From an uncultured Corynebacterium sp. (lineage in GTDB: Bacteria > Actinomycetota > Actinomycetes > Mycobacteriales > Mycobacteriaceae), in NCBI RefSeq assembly GCF_946223165.1, contig NZ_CAMIBP010000011.1, positions 9,737-73,736 of the forward strand: a DNA stretch of 64,000 nt. Direction: 5' to 3'. Under the pieces are notes generated by a model, which saw only the letters and a list, made by a program, of their open reading frames with translations, did not search any database and was not told the DNA's origin. Positions within the stretch are counted from its first letter, which is position 1, and every line of letters starts with the position of its first letter. The position numbers were made by a program, and so were the translations under genes. This document shows, piece by piece, positions 40,200 to 48,458 of this stretch.

Positions 40200-41183
40200 C
40201 TAGGTTACCTTGCGCGCATAGCGGTGCCGGTGGTGCTCGAGGAAGCCGAGTTTCTCGTAGAGGTGGATGCCCACCGCGTTGGTGGCGAGCACTTGGAGGT
40301 AGGCGCGGGTCGCGCCGCCGGCCGCACCCCAGCACAGCATCTGGGCGCCGAGCTGGGTGCCCAGGCCCTGGCGACGCCAGTCGGGGGCGACCTCGACGGC
40401 GGAGTAGCCCAGCCAGCGGGTTCCGTCGCCGGATTCGGTGAGCGTGCCGCGGGTGATCGCCACGGTGCGGCCGTCAGCGGTGAGCCGCCCGAAGCCCATG
40501 GTGCCCTCGATGCGCTTGCGCAGGTACTCCAGCGCCTCCGGCGGGAGCGCCTGGCCGCGGAAGTGATAGAGGCCCAGCCATTCGTCGTCCGGCTCGTCAT
40601 CGACGTGGAATTCCCAGCGCGGCTCGGGCTCGGGCAGCACGTCGAGGTCGCGGGTCATAACGACGATCTCGGGGCCGAGCTGCCACGAGTCATCCAGGAC
40701 TTTTTCCGCCGCGCGCGCCAGGCGCTCGGGCAGCAGGAGCTGCACGGGGAGGTCGTGGCGGGCGTAGAAGGCCTCGATCTCGTCGAGCGGCACGGCCGTA
40801 AACCCCGCGGACGGGCCCAAGGGGGCGGCGGAGTTAGAACGCTCCGTGACGCCGTCGCCGGCGCGCATGAGCCACTGGCCGTCCGCGGTCCACGTGTGCT
40901 CCTTTCCAGGGAAGGCTTCGGCCGTGGCGACCTCCACCGCGCGGATGTCGGAATTGCGTACGGTGCGGGGGCTCAGGCGCTTGACGATGCCCACCTCGTC
41001 TGCGGGGATCTCGATGGCGTCGAGGTCCGACGGGTAGCCGCCCACCTCCTGCGGGCGCAGGACGAGTGGGTCGAGGGTGAGGACGTGCCCAATGACGTCG
41101 GAATGGGTGCCGTTGGGGTAGGTACGGCGCACGACGACGCGCTCGCCCACGGCGGGCTCATCGGAGCGAAAGATCCAGCTCAT
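40200..41183 (-). CDS. GNAT-family acetyltransferase with N-terminal beta domain
   Basis: 327 residues. Residues 1-75 form a beta-rich domain (VGERVVVRRTYPNGTHSDVIGHVLTLDPLVLRPQE) resembling an Sm/SH3-like barrel. The rest is a two-lobed GNAT with the acetyl-CoA loop VAPDWRRQGLGTQLGAQML near 275 and YLQVLATNAVGIHLYEKLGFLEHHRHRYA at the C-terminus. The mycothiol acetyltransferase MshD also has two GNAT lobes, but this is shorter and starts differently, so that assignment is not made. It starts at 41183, a few bases past the deformylase stop; likely operon def-GNAT-xthA-cls. Confidence 0.8.
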   Translation of the reverse strand: MSWIFRSDEPAVGERVVVRRTYPNGTHSDVIGHVLTLDPLVLRPQEVGGYPSDLDAIEIPADEVGIVKRLSPRTVRNSDIRAVEVATAEAFPGKEHTWTADGQWLMRAGDGVTERSNSAAPLGPSAGFTAVPLDEIEAFYARHDLPVQLLLPERLARAAEKVLDDSWQLGPEIVVMTRDLDVLPEPEPRWEFHVDDEPDDEWLGLYHFRGQALPPEALEYLRKRIEGTMGFGRLTADGRTVAITRGTLTESGDGTRWLGYSAVEVAPDWRRQGLGTQLGAQMLCWGAAGGATRAYLQVLATNAVGIHLYEKLGFLEHHRHRYARKVT

Positions 41184-41194
41184 CTCACCGGGAA

Positions 41195-41830
41195 CTAGTC
41201 GCCGTCGACGGCGACGTCGTCGTGGCCGAACGGATCGGGGCCCTCGCCCGGGGTCCACGTCAGGCCCGGCTCAGTCCATCCGTTGGCTTTGATGGTCTTT
41301 TTAGCCTGGCGCTTGAAACGGCCAGTGAGGACGTCGGTGTAGACGAAGCCGTCCAGGTGGCCGGTCTCGTGCTGGAGCATGCGGGCGAAGAAGCCGTAGC
41401 CCTCGATGGAGACCTCATTGCCGTGCTCGTCGATGCCGGTGACGCGGGCCCAATCGGCGCGGCCGGTGGGGAAGCCCTCGCCCGGGACGGAGAGGCACCC
41501 CTCATCCTCGGAGCCGTCGTCGGCGGGCATGCCCTTGGGGATGTCGCTGGTCTCCAGGACCGGGTTGATGACGCAGCCGGTGCGCATGGAGCCGCCGCCC
41601 GGCAGCTCGGTGCCGTTCGGGCCGTCGGTGTCCGGGCAGTGGTAGACGAAGAGGCGCTTGCCCACGCCCACCTGATTGGCGGCCAGGCCCACGCCGTTGG
41701 CCAGCTCCATCGTCTCGTACATGTCCGCGATGAGTTCCTGGAGCTCCGGCGAGTCGATGGGCTCGGTGACCGGCGCGGTGGGGTTATGCAGCACGGGATC
41801 GCCGTGGATAACGATGGGTCGAATAGTCAT
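41195..41830 (-). CDS. def: Peptide deformylase
   Basis: 211-residue metalloenzyme removing the formyl group from nascent protein N-termini. The three motifs are present: [19 protein letters not shown] (metal Cys) and QHETGHLDG (HExxH metal His pair). The central insertion (about 75-100) and long tail match the actinobacterial type. A -10 TAAACT 7 nt before the ATG suggests a leaderless mRNA, divergent from the DUF3263 gene with only 16 bp between the two start codons. Confidence 0.96.
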   Translation of the reverse strand: MTIRPIVIHGDPVLHNPTAPVTEPIDSPELQELIADMYETMELANGVGLAANQVGVGKRLFVYHCPDTDGPNGTELPGGGSMRTGCVINPVLETSDIPKGMPADDGSEDEGCLSVPGEGFPTGRADWARVTGIDEHGNEVSIEGYGFFARMLQHETGHLDGFVYTDVLTGRFKRQAKKTIKANGWTEPGLTWTPGEGPDPFGHDDVAVDGD

Positions 41831-41846
41831 GTTCTACAGTTTAGGC
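41831..41846. promoter_or_regulatory. Overlapping divergent leaderless promoters (def / DUF3263)
   Basis: Only 16 bp separate the two start codons. Plus strand -10 TACAGT (41835-41840) is 6 nt before ATG 41847. Minus strand -10 TAAACT (41838-41843) is 7 nt before ATG 41830. The two hexamers overlap by 3 bp, so each promoter's upstream elements lie inside the other gene. Confidence 0.65.
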
Positions 41847-42107
41847 ATGAACGAGCTCGACTCCCGCATTTTGGCCTTCGAGGCCCGGCTGGCCCGCGCC
41901 CCGCGCACGGTGGGCGCGAAGGAGGCCGCCATCCGCGCCGAGTTCGATCTGTCCCCGGTGCGCTATCACCAGCGTCTCAACGCGGTGTTGGATGATCCGG
42001 AGGCGCTTGCCGCGGAGCCGTTGGTGGTCAAGCGCCTCCGGCGCGTGCGCGATGAGAGGGAGTCCATTCGGCGTGCCGCGCGCGGGGACGACCCCAACCG
42101 CAATTAG
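41847..42107 (+). CDS. DUF3263 protein
   Basis: 86-residue helical protein of the actinobacterial DUF3263 family, recognised from ILAFEARLARAPRTVGAKEAAIRAEFDLSPVRYHQRLNAVLDDPEAL. This looks like a helix-turn-helix-type fold with a conserved Y-H-Q-R-L. Function not known. It lies directly upstream of the LytR_C gene (10-nt gap) as in related genomes. Leaderless start as described for the divergent promoter. Confidence 0.85.
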   Translation: MNELDSRILAFEARLARAPRTVGAKEAAIRAEFDLSPVRYHQRLNAVLDDPEALAAEPLVVKRLRRVRDERESIRRAARGDDPNRN

Positions 42108-42117
42108 AGTTACGCCT

Positions 42118-42813
42118 GTGACTAATGAGACTCAGGAAACCCAGCCCGCCCCGTCGACCCTCCCGCTGCGCGGCCTCGCGATGATCCTCATCGCCGTCGC
42201 CGTCATGCTGGGCTTGTGGGCGCTGTACGCCTTTACCCAGGACGACGGCGCCGACACCACGGCCTCGCCCGCCGCCACGCAGGCAGCGCCCGGCGGCGCC
42301 GAGGGACAGTCTGGTCAGGCGGGCCAGCAAGGGCAGGCGCCCGCCACCGGCGGTGCGGCCGGATCCACGGGAGCCGCCGGTGCGGCCGCACAGGGCGGTA
42401 CCGACAGCGCTGCGGCTGACGCCTCCGCTCCGGCCGATGGTGCCGCGGGGGCCTCTGCCGACGCGAACGCGTCCGGCGCCGCCGCACCGGGTGCCGACGC
42501 CGCGGGGGCGGCATCGGCAAGCGGCGAGGTGAAGCTGGTCAACGTCCTCAACAACTCGACGGTCCAGGGCCTTGCCGCGGAGAAGGCGCAAGAGATTGCC
42601 GCGGACGGATACCAGTTGGGCGAGGTCGGCAACTTTGCTGACGAGGTGCTCACCCAAACCACCGTGTTCTACCCGGCGGGCGACGCCGATGCGGAGGCCT
42701 CCGCGCGGGAGCTTGCGGACGCTCTCGGCGGCGTTGCTGCGGAAAATATTCCTGCGCTTCCGCAGGCAGCCACGGCGCAGCGCAGCCTCACTGTGGTTTT
42801 GGTCAACCAATAG
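42118..42813 (+). CDS. LytR_C (LytR/CpsA/Psr C-terminal domain) membrane protein
   Basis: 231 residues. A short cytosolic N-terminus precedes one membrane helix (about 22-42: GLAMILIAVAVMLGLWALYAF). Then comes a ~90-residue Ala/Gly/Gln/Asp low-complexity linker and a LytR_C domain (about 138-231: VKLVNVLNNSTVQGLAAEKAQEIAADGYQLGEVGNF). This domain is found next to enzymes attaching polymers to cell-wall peptidoglycan, so an envelope role is likely. The GTG start is 7 nt after -10 TAGAGT, which shares bases with the previous gene's stop codon (leaderless). The linker holds an exact copy of the dispersed 15-mer. Confidence 0.85.
   Translation: MTNETQETQPAPSTLPLRGLAMILIAVAVMLGLWALYAFTQDDGADTTASPAATQAAPGGAEGQSGQAGQQGQAPATGGAAGSTGAAGAAAQGGTDSAAADASAPADGAAGASADANASGAAAPGADAAGAASASGEVKLVNVLNNSTVQGLAAEKAQEIAADGYQLGEVGNFADEVLTQTTVFYPAGDADAEASARELADALGGVAAENIPALPQAATAQRSLTVVLVNQ
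42508..42522 (+). repeat. Dispersed 15-mer, copy 8
   Basis: Exact copy at the linker/LytR_C junction, encoding AASAS. Confidence 0.9.
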
Positions 42814-42828
42814 AGTTAAATTGAGCAG

Positions 42829-43959
42829 GTGACCATACCCGCAGAGAATTTCGCACGCTCCCCCCGCCCGACGCTCGGTGTCGAGTGGGAAGTCGCGCTC
42901 GTCGACCCGGTGACGCGGGACCTCGTCGCCCGAGGCCCCGAGGTCATCGCGCGCGTCGCCGAGACCGCCCCGGACATCCATCTGGAGAAAGAATTTCTGC
43001 AAAACACCGTGGAGCTCGTCACCGGTATTTGCGACACGGTTCCCGAGGCCATGGAGGATTTGCATACCTCGCTGTCCCATGTCAAGCGCGTGGCCGAGGA
43101 CGAGCTGGGGCTCAAGGTGTGGGCCTCCGGCGGCCACCCGTACTCCGATTTTCGCCTCAACCCGCTGGGGGACAAGGACTCCTACAAGGAGATCATCAAC
43201 CGCACGCGCTATTGGGGCCAACAGATGCTGCTGTGGGGAACCCACGTGCACGTGGGCATCTCGCACGAGGATCGCGTATGGCCCATCATTAACGCGCTCA
43301 TGACGAAGCACCCGCACCTGTTGTCTATCTCGGCGTCCTCGCCGGCGTGGGAGGGGCTGGATACCGGCTATGCGTCCAACCGCACCATGTTGTACCAGCA
43401 GTTGCCCACCGCGGGCATGCCGTACCAGTTTGGCAGCTGGGAGCAGTGGCAGTCCTACATGCGGGATCAGTCCATCTCAGGCGTCATCAATCACACCGGA
43501 TCCATGCACTTCGACATCCGCCCGGCGTCCAAGTGGGGCACCATCGAGGTGCGCATTTCCGATGCCGCCTCGAACCTCACCGAGCTGTCCGCCATCGTGG
43601 CGCTCACCCACTGCCTCGTCGTCCATTACGACCGCCTGATTGACGCTGGCGAGGAGCTGCCCACTTTGCAACCGTGGCACGTCGCGGAGAACAAGTGGCG
43701 CGGCGCCCGGTACGGGTTGGATGCGCTGGTCATCACCTCGCGGGAGACGGACGAGCGCTGGGTCAAGGATGAACTTGCCGACCTCGTGGAGGGGCTCGGC
43801 CCGCTAGCGGACGAGCTCGGGTGCGCGACGGAGCTGCGCCGCGTCCTCGACATCGTCGACCACGGCGCCGGATACGAGCGCCAGCGCGCCCTGTTCGAGG
43901 AGACCGGTGATTGGAAGCTCGTCGTCGATCAGACCTGCGCGGAGATGGATAGCTTCTAG
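42829..43959 (+). CDS. YbdK-type carboxylate-amine (glutamate-cysteine) ligase
   Basis: 376-residue GCS2/YbdK-family ATP-dependent ligase. Motifs: [11 protein letters not shown] at the N-terminus, [34 protein letters not shown] and [17 protein letters not shown]. YbdK proteins show weak gamma-glutamylcysteine synthetase activity in vitro; corynebacteria use mycothiol, so the physiological product is uncertain. GTG start at 42829 with -10 TAAATT 6 nt before it, suggesting leaderless translation. Converges with the GT87 gene, overlapping by 4 nt. Confidence 0.87.
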   Translation: MTIPAENFARSPRPTLGVEWEVALVDPVTRDLVARGPEVIARVAETAPDIHLEKEFLQNTVELVTGICDTVPEAMEDLHTSLSHVKRVAEDELGLKVWASGGHPYSDFRLNPLGDKDSYKEIINRTRYWGQQMLLWGTHVHVGISHEDRVWPIINALMTKHPHLLSISASSPAWEGLDTGYASNRTMLYQQLPTAGMPYQFGSWEQWQSYMRDQSISGVINHTGSMHFDIRPASKWGTIEVRISDAASNLTELSAIVALTHCLVVHYDRLIDAGEELPTLQPWHVAENKWRGARYGLDALVITSRETDERWVKDELADLVEGLGPLADELGCATELRRVLDIVDHGAGYERQRALFEETGDWKLVVDQTCAEMDSF

Positions 43960-45269
43960 GGCTGCTCGTCCGCCACAGGGTCCACCATAGGGTCCGCCAT
44001 AGAGTCCACCACAGCGTCCGGCGCGCTGGGCGCCGTCGAACGTCGCACGGCCGGGCGCACGGTCCCGTAGATGGCGTACACGAGCATGTAGAGCACGCCT
44101 GCGCCGGTGTAGAGCAGCGTCGCCCACGGCTGGAGCGCGAGCCAGTCGTTGAGGTTGCGGAAGGAGCCGGCGTACCAGACCTGGCCCGCCACCCAGGGGA
44201 TCATGAGAGCGGCCGTAAGGACGAACGACGCCAGGCCCGCGAGCTGCCCGCCGACGCGAGCGCCGAGGGGCCGCTCGAGCAGGCGGCCGCAGAACTGATT
44301 GGTGGCGACCAGGATGAGGATGGCCAACGGGGTGACCCAGACGAAGTGGTGGTACCAGCTAAACGGGGAGATGACGCAGGCGGAGATTCCGGTGAACGTC
44401 AGGGCTGCCGCGCTGTTGTCGCGGCGCACGGCCACCCACACCGCCCAGCACGTCAGGGCCACGACGACAGCGACGACGATGAGCCAGATTCCACGGGACT
44501 CGGTGCCGTAGAGCCGCGACATGAGCGAGAGCGCGTCGAGGGAGCCGCCGTTGGAGCGGTCGCCGATGCGCGAGGAATTAAACATCGCGTTCGTCCAAAA
44601 ATCCTTGGCGTCGGGAATGAGCCAGAAGCCCACGGCGACGGTGGCCGCGAAAGTCAGGACGGAGCCTAGAGCGGCCCACCAGCGCTTCTGGAACAGCAAC
44701 ACCAGTCCGAGGAAGGCCGGGGTGAGCTTGAGGCCGGCCGCGAGGCCGATGCCGATGCCCGGCAGGCGGCGCCTGCGAGGAATGAGATCGAGGGAGACGA
44801 GCAGCATGAGAAAGACGTTGATCTGCCCGTAGAACAGCGTGCCGTGAATGGGTTCCAACGCGATGAATGACGCCGTGGCCATGACGGCGACGTAGGCTGT
44901 GAGCGGGGTGAGCTTCACGCCGCGGTTGTGCAGCACTAAGAGCACGACCGCCAGTAGCGCCAGCATGGTGCCGCCCTGCCACAGGGCGATGAGGAGGTTA
45001 TTGCTGGTGTGAGCCAGCGTTTCGAAGACGACTCCCGCGAACGGAGGGTAGGTAAATGGCAGCTCCCAGATGTAGGGGGCGTCGTAGAGCAGCCCGCCGG
45101 CGACGAGGTCCTGACCAGCCATCCGGTAGATGTCGAGGTCGAGAGGCACGCGCCAGATGAGCGCCTGCTCCCCGGGAAAGTGGAGGCTGCGGTAGACCGC
45201 CCACGCCACGAACGCGGTGAGGCAGGCAGCGAGGGTGGGCAGTCCGTAGAGCTTTTTCACGCCGGTCAT
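43956..45269 (-). CDS. GT87 polyprenyl-phosphomannose-dependent mannosyltransferase
   Basis: 437-residue GT-C-fold membrane glycosyltransferase (DUF2029) with about 10-12 helices. It has the first-loop acidic residues [22 protein letters not shown] (about 40-61), [44 protein letters not shown] and [15 protein letters not shown]. The family adds mannose from decaprenyl-phosphomannose to lipomannan/lipoarabinomannan; MptC-like alpha-1,2 branching is one option. ATG 45269 follows the mnhG stop by 1 nt; an ATG at 45290 would overlap it. Last gene of the Mrp transcription unit. Confidence 0.85.
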   Translation of the reverse strand: MTGVKKLYGLPTLAACLTAFVAWAVYRSLHFPGEQALIWRVPLDLDIYRMAGQDLVAGGLLYDAPYIWELPFTYPPFAGVVFETLAHTSNNLLIALWQGGTMLALLAVVLLVLHNRGVKLTPLTAYVAVMATASFIALEPIHGTLFYGQINVFLMLLVSLDLIPRRRRLPGIGIGLAAGLKLTPAFLGLVLLFQKRWWAALGSVLTFAATVAVGFWLIPDAKDFWTNAMFNSSRIGDRSNGGSLDALSLMSRLYGTESRGIWLIVVAVVVALTCWAVWVAVRRDNSAAALTFTGISACVISPFSWYHHFVWVTPLAILILVATNQFCGRLLERPLGARVGGQLAGLASFVLTAALMIPWVAGQVWYAGSFRNLNDWLALQPWATLLYTGAGVLYMLVYAIYGTVRPAVRRSTAPSAPDAVVDSMADPMVDPVADEQP

Positions 45270-45270
45270 A

Positions 45271-45591
45271 TTACCGTTTCGTGTCGTCATCGTAGAGACC
45301 CTCGCGGCGGGCGGTGTGGGCCATCCGTTGGCCCGTGACCGGCGAGGTCAACGTGGTGAAGAGCACGAGTAGGACGATGAACCCCATGTCGCTGCGCTGG
45401 GCCGGGCTGAAGTCGGGGGACGCCACGACGCGCAGGACCGCCCCGGCCAGGCACAGTAGCAGTCCGATGGTTTGGGGCTTGGTGACGGCATGGATCCGCG
45501 ACAGGGTGTCGCGGAAGCGCCCGATGCCCACGGCCGCGGCCAGCACCAGGGCGGAACCGGTGAGGATCAGGATGAGGGAGAGGACGTTCAT
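45271..45591 (-). CDS. mnhG: Mrp Na+/H+ antiporter subunit G
   Basis: 106-residue membrane subunit with three helices. GSALVLAAAVGIGRFRDTLSRIHAVTKPQTIGLLLCLAGAVL is the MnhG signature. Its ATG overlaps the mnhF stop (ATGA). Works within the multisubunit Mrp complex for Na+ extrusion and pH homeostasis. Confidence 0.93.
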   Translation of the reverse strand: MNVLSLILILTGSALVLAAAVGIGRFRDTLSRIHAVTKPQTIGLLLCLAGAVLRVVASPDFSPAQRSDMGFIVLLVLFTTLTSPVTGQRMAHTARREGLYDDDTKR

Positions 45592-45857
45592 GCGGGGTCC
45601 TTTCGGCGGAAGCGGGTGACGGCCAGCGTCGCAATGAAGCCGAGCAGGGCTACGATGAGCATGGGGCTCACGACAGATGTGTTGAGCGACCAGCACACGT
45701 AGACGGCAAGCGCGCACTGCATCATGGCGATGAAGGCGTCGAGTGCGATGAGGCGGTCGAGAGAGTTAGGGCCGGCGAGGATGCGCCACGTCGTGATGGC
45801 GAACGCCGCCACGAGCATGATCCCGGCCACGCTGAGCCCCAGGTGATACCAGTCCAT
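45588..45857 (-). CDS. mnhF: Mrp antiporter subunit F
   Basis: 89-residue, three-helix subunit. The signature is RILAGPNSLDRLIALDAFIAMMQCALAVYVCW with the conserved Asp in the second helix. ATG follows the mnhE stop directly; the stop overlaps mnhG. Confidence 0.93.
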   Translation of the reverse strand: MDWYHLGLSVAGIMLVAAFAITTWRILAGPNSLDRLIALDAFIAMMQCALAVYVCWSLNTSVVSPMLIVALLGFIATLAVTRFRRKDPA

Positions 45858-46385
45858 TTAGTCGGTCCTTTCAAAAATGCGGTTGAGTGCCGTCTCCAGC
45901 CGGTGCATGGAGGCGACCTCCCGCGCGATCGCATCCGCGGAGGAGGCGTCCAGGATGTGCACGGTGAGCATGCGCTTGCCGATGCCGCCTTGTGACTCGC
46001 CCAGATCCGTCACCGTTCCGCCCGGCTGCAGGTTGTAGAGCATGACTCCGAGCGCCAGCGGCAGCTCGCCGCCCACGTCGAGGGGGATGTCCACGAGCGC
46101 GGTGGGCGGAGGCGAGGCCGGGCGCACCGCCAGCCACGCCACTTTGGCGGAGGCGACAACGAAGTACCAGGAATAGTGAGCCAGGAAGGGCAGGAGGCGG
46201 AACCAGTGGATGCGCAGCGGCCCTAGCGGCATCGCCGGCAGCGGCAGGGCGAGGGTGACCGCCAGCGCGACGGCGAGCCCACCGATGACATTGGCCACGC
46301 TGAACTCACTCTGAAGGAGGATCCACAGGGCGGTGATCCAGGCGAGGTGATCGGGGCGCAGGCGGCGGGTGAGACGGTTATTCAC
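45858..46385 (-). CDS. mnhE: Mrp antiporter subunit E
   Basis: 175-residue subunit. Two or three N-terminal helices (ITALWILLQSEFSVANVIGGLAVALAVTLALP) are followed by a cytosolic tail with LALGVMLYNLQPGGTVTDLGE. The GTG start overlaps the mnhD stop (GTGA). The tail sequence SQGGIGKRMLTVH contains, on the coding strand, an exact copy of the dispersed 15-mer. Length usual. Confidence 0.92.
   Translation of the reverse strand: MNNRLTRRLRPDHLAWITALWILLQSEFSVANVIGGLAVALAVTLALPLPAMPLGPLRIHWFRLLPFLAHYSWYFVVASAKVAWLAVRPASPPPTALVDIPLDVGGELPLALGVMLYNLQPGGTVTDLGESQGGIGKRMLTVHILDASSADAIAREVASMHRLETALNRIFERTD
45974..45988 (-). repeat. Dispersed 15-mer, copy 9
   Basis: Exact copy within mnhE, coding-strand orientation, encoding GGIGK in a different reading phase from the AASAS copies. 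Confidence 0.9.
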
Positions 46386-47932
46386 GAGTTCCTCCCCGGG
46401 TCGTCCGCGGTGCTGCCCAGAATGGTCGTGCGGTACTCGTCAGTATCGTGGGCGGTCTCGGCAGCACGGGTGGTGACGGCGGAGATCGGACCGGCCAGCG
46501 GGGTCATCGCCAGTGAGGCCGCCGCCAGGAGGGCCGTGGCGCCCACCATGCCGCGCGGCGGGGGAGTCGGTGACCCCTCGGGGAAGGATTCGTCCGATGA
46601 CTCCGGGGCATCCGCGCGGTCGCGCTGGAATCCCTTGGTGAAGACGAATGCCATGACGTAGAGCGTGAGCAATGACGTCACCACGGCGCCGCCGACGAGC
46701 ACCCACGCCTGCCACGTCCCGGCCTGGGCGCCAGCCTGCAGGAGAAGCAGCTTGCCCAGGAAGCCCGAGAACGGCGGGATTCCGCCCAGGTTCATGGCCG
46801 GCAGGAAGTACAGCACGGCGATGAGCGGAGCGGAGTAGAGCAGCGAACCGAGCCGGCGCAGGGAGGACGTCCCGGTCTGTCGTTCAATGAGTCCGACGAC
46901 AAGGAAGAGCGTGGTCTGCACCAGGATGTGGTGGACCGCGTAGAAGATGGCTCCGGACAGGCCGGCGGCGGTGCCCAGCGAGATGCCGAAGATCATGTAG
47001 CCGATGTGGCTGACCAGGGTGAACGACAGCAGGCGCTTGATTTCCGCCTGTGCCACGGCGCCGAGGATGCCAATCACCATCGTGGCCAGTGCCACCCACA
47101 TGAGCAAAGTATCGAGAGCACCGTCGGTGAAGACGGAGGTGCGCATGCGGATGATGGAATACACGCCCACCTTGGTGAGCAGGCCCGCAAACACCGCCGT
47201 CACCAGCGCCGGGGCGGAGGGGTAGCTGTCCGGAAGCCAGGCGTCCAGCGGCACGACCGCGGCCTTGATGCCGAAGGCGATGAGGAGGACGGCGAAGATG
47301 GCGGTCTCCGTGCCGCCCGAGATGTCCGCCATACGCTCGCCAATCTGCGCCATGTTCATCGTTCCCACCGCGGCGTAGACCAGCGTGAGTCCGATGACGA
47401 AGATGAGCGACGACGCCATGGACACCATGACGTAGCCGACGCCGGCGCGCACGCGCGGCTGCGTCGCGCCCACGGTGAGCAGCACATAGGAGGCGACGAG
47501 GAAGATCTCGAAGCCGACGTAGAGGTTGAATAGGTCGCCCGCCAGGAAGGCCAGGTTGATGCCCATGGTGAGCAGCAGGTAGGTGGGGAGGAAGACTGCC
47601 ACCGGCTCGGATTGGCGGCGGTCGCGCACGCCCTGACTGATCGCGTACCACATGACGGCGAAGAGCACGATGGACGAGGTGAAGAGCATGACGGCGCTAA
47701 GGCGGTCCGCCACGAGCGTGATGCCTATCGGCGCGTCCCAGCCGCCCATCTGCACGGCGGCGATGCCGCCGCGATCCACACGGATGATGAGCGTGCCCGC
47801 GGCCAGCGCGCTGGCCAGCAGCACCGTGAATGCCAACACGCGTTGCACGCGCGGGTGGCGCGGCAGGGCCATCGCGATGGCTGCGGCCACGCCGGGCAGC
47901 AGAATGGGCGCAAGGATGAGCAGACTAATCAT
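46382..47932 (-). CDS. mnhD: Mrp antiporter subunit D
   Basis: 516-residue, about 14-helix proton-channel-like subunit related to NuoM/N. Motifs: NLAFLAGDLFNLYVGFEIFLVASYVLL (with the conserved Glu), LLIAFGIKAAVVPLDAWLPDSYPSAPALVTAVFAGLLTKVG and LLSFTLVSHIGYMIFGISLG. Start at 47932 (MISLLILAPILLPG), overlapping mnhC by 8 nt; the longer frame to 48097 has no family sequence. Confidence 0.93.
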   Translation of the reverse strand: MISLLILAPILLPGVAAAIAMALPRHPRVQRVLAFTVLLASALAAGTLIIRVDRGGIAAVQMGGWDAPIGITLVADRLSAVMLFTSSIVLFAVMWYAISQGVRDRRQSEPVAVFLPTYLLLTMGINLAFLAGDLFNLYVGFEIFLVASYVLLTVGATQPRVRAGVGYVMVSMASSLIFVIGLTLVYAAVGTMNMAQIGERMADISGGTETAIFAVLLIAFGIKAAVVPLDAWLPDSYPSAPALVTAVFAGLLTKVGVYSIIRMRTSVFTDGALDTLLMWVALATMVIGILGAVAQAEIKRLLSFTLVSHIGYMIFGISLGTAAGLSGAIFYAVHHILVQTTLFLVVGLIERQTGTSSLRRLGSLLYSAPLIAVLYFLPAMNLGGIPPFSGFLGKLLLLQAGAQAGTWQAWVLVGGAVVTSLLTLYVMAFVFTKGFQRDRADAPESSDESFPEGSPTPPPRGMVGATALLAAASLAMTPLAGPISAVTTRAAETAHDTDEYRTTILGSTADDPGRNS

Positions 47933-48458
47933 CGGCGGCCTCCGTTGTGGCCCCTGCGCGGGGTTTCGCATGGGGCTGTGCGTCGTCGTCTTCGCGGTCC
48001 TCGGGACTTGCTTCCTCCACGGGGCCCTCGAAAGACGAGGGGCCGAAGGCGTCGCCGGCCTCGGTGGCCTTGCCCGTGGCCGGGTCGGACGAAGCATCCT
48101 CGTTCGTGACGGGGGCGACTTCCTTGTCGTCCTCGATGACGTCGGCCGTCCGGTAGCGGAATTGCTTATACGCCAGCGCCAGCATGAATGCCGTCATGGC
48201 CATGGAAATGACAATCGCCGTGAGAATCATTCCCTGGGCCAGCGGATCCGCGTTGTGTTCGCCGTACTGGGCGGTCTCCCGTCCCACGATGGGCGGCGAC
48301 CCCGGGCCGCCGCCCGCCTGCAGCAGAAGGAGGTTGGCGCCATTGCCCAGCAGCAGCACGCCGATGATCATCTTGGTCATCGCGCGGTCGAGCATGAGAT
48401 ACACCCCGGCGCCGCACAGCGTGCCGGCGGCGAGGAGTAGGAAGAGATTCGCGTCCAC
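47925..48458 (-). CDS. mnhC: Mrp antiporter subunit C
   Basis: 177 residues. Three helices of the NuoK-like MnhC core (1-110: GAGVYLMLDRAMTKMIIGVLLLGNGANLLLLQAGG, DPLAQGMILTAIVISMAMTAFMLAL). Then a ~65-residue acidic cytosolic tail that is longer than in Bacillus. The GTG start directly follows the mnhA stop with GGAGG upstream. Confidence 0.92.
   Translation of the reverse strand: MDANLFLLLAAGTLCGAGVYLMLDRAMTKMIIGVLLLGNGANLLLLQAGGGPGSPPIVGRETAQYGEHNADPLAQGMILTAIVISMAMTAFMLALAYKQFRYRTADVIEDDKEVAPVTNEDASSDPATGKATEAGDAFGPSSFEGPVEEASPEDREDDDAQPHAKPRAGATTEAADD

Noticed and set aside
40200..41183. GNAT protein as mycothiol acetyltransferase MshD
   Set aside because: Starts with a beta-barrel-like domain and lacks the clear two-loop MshD pattern; assignment not supported.
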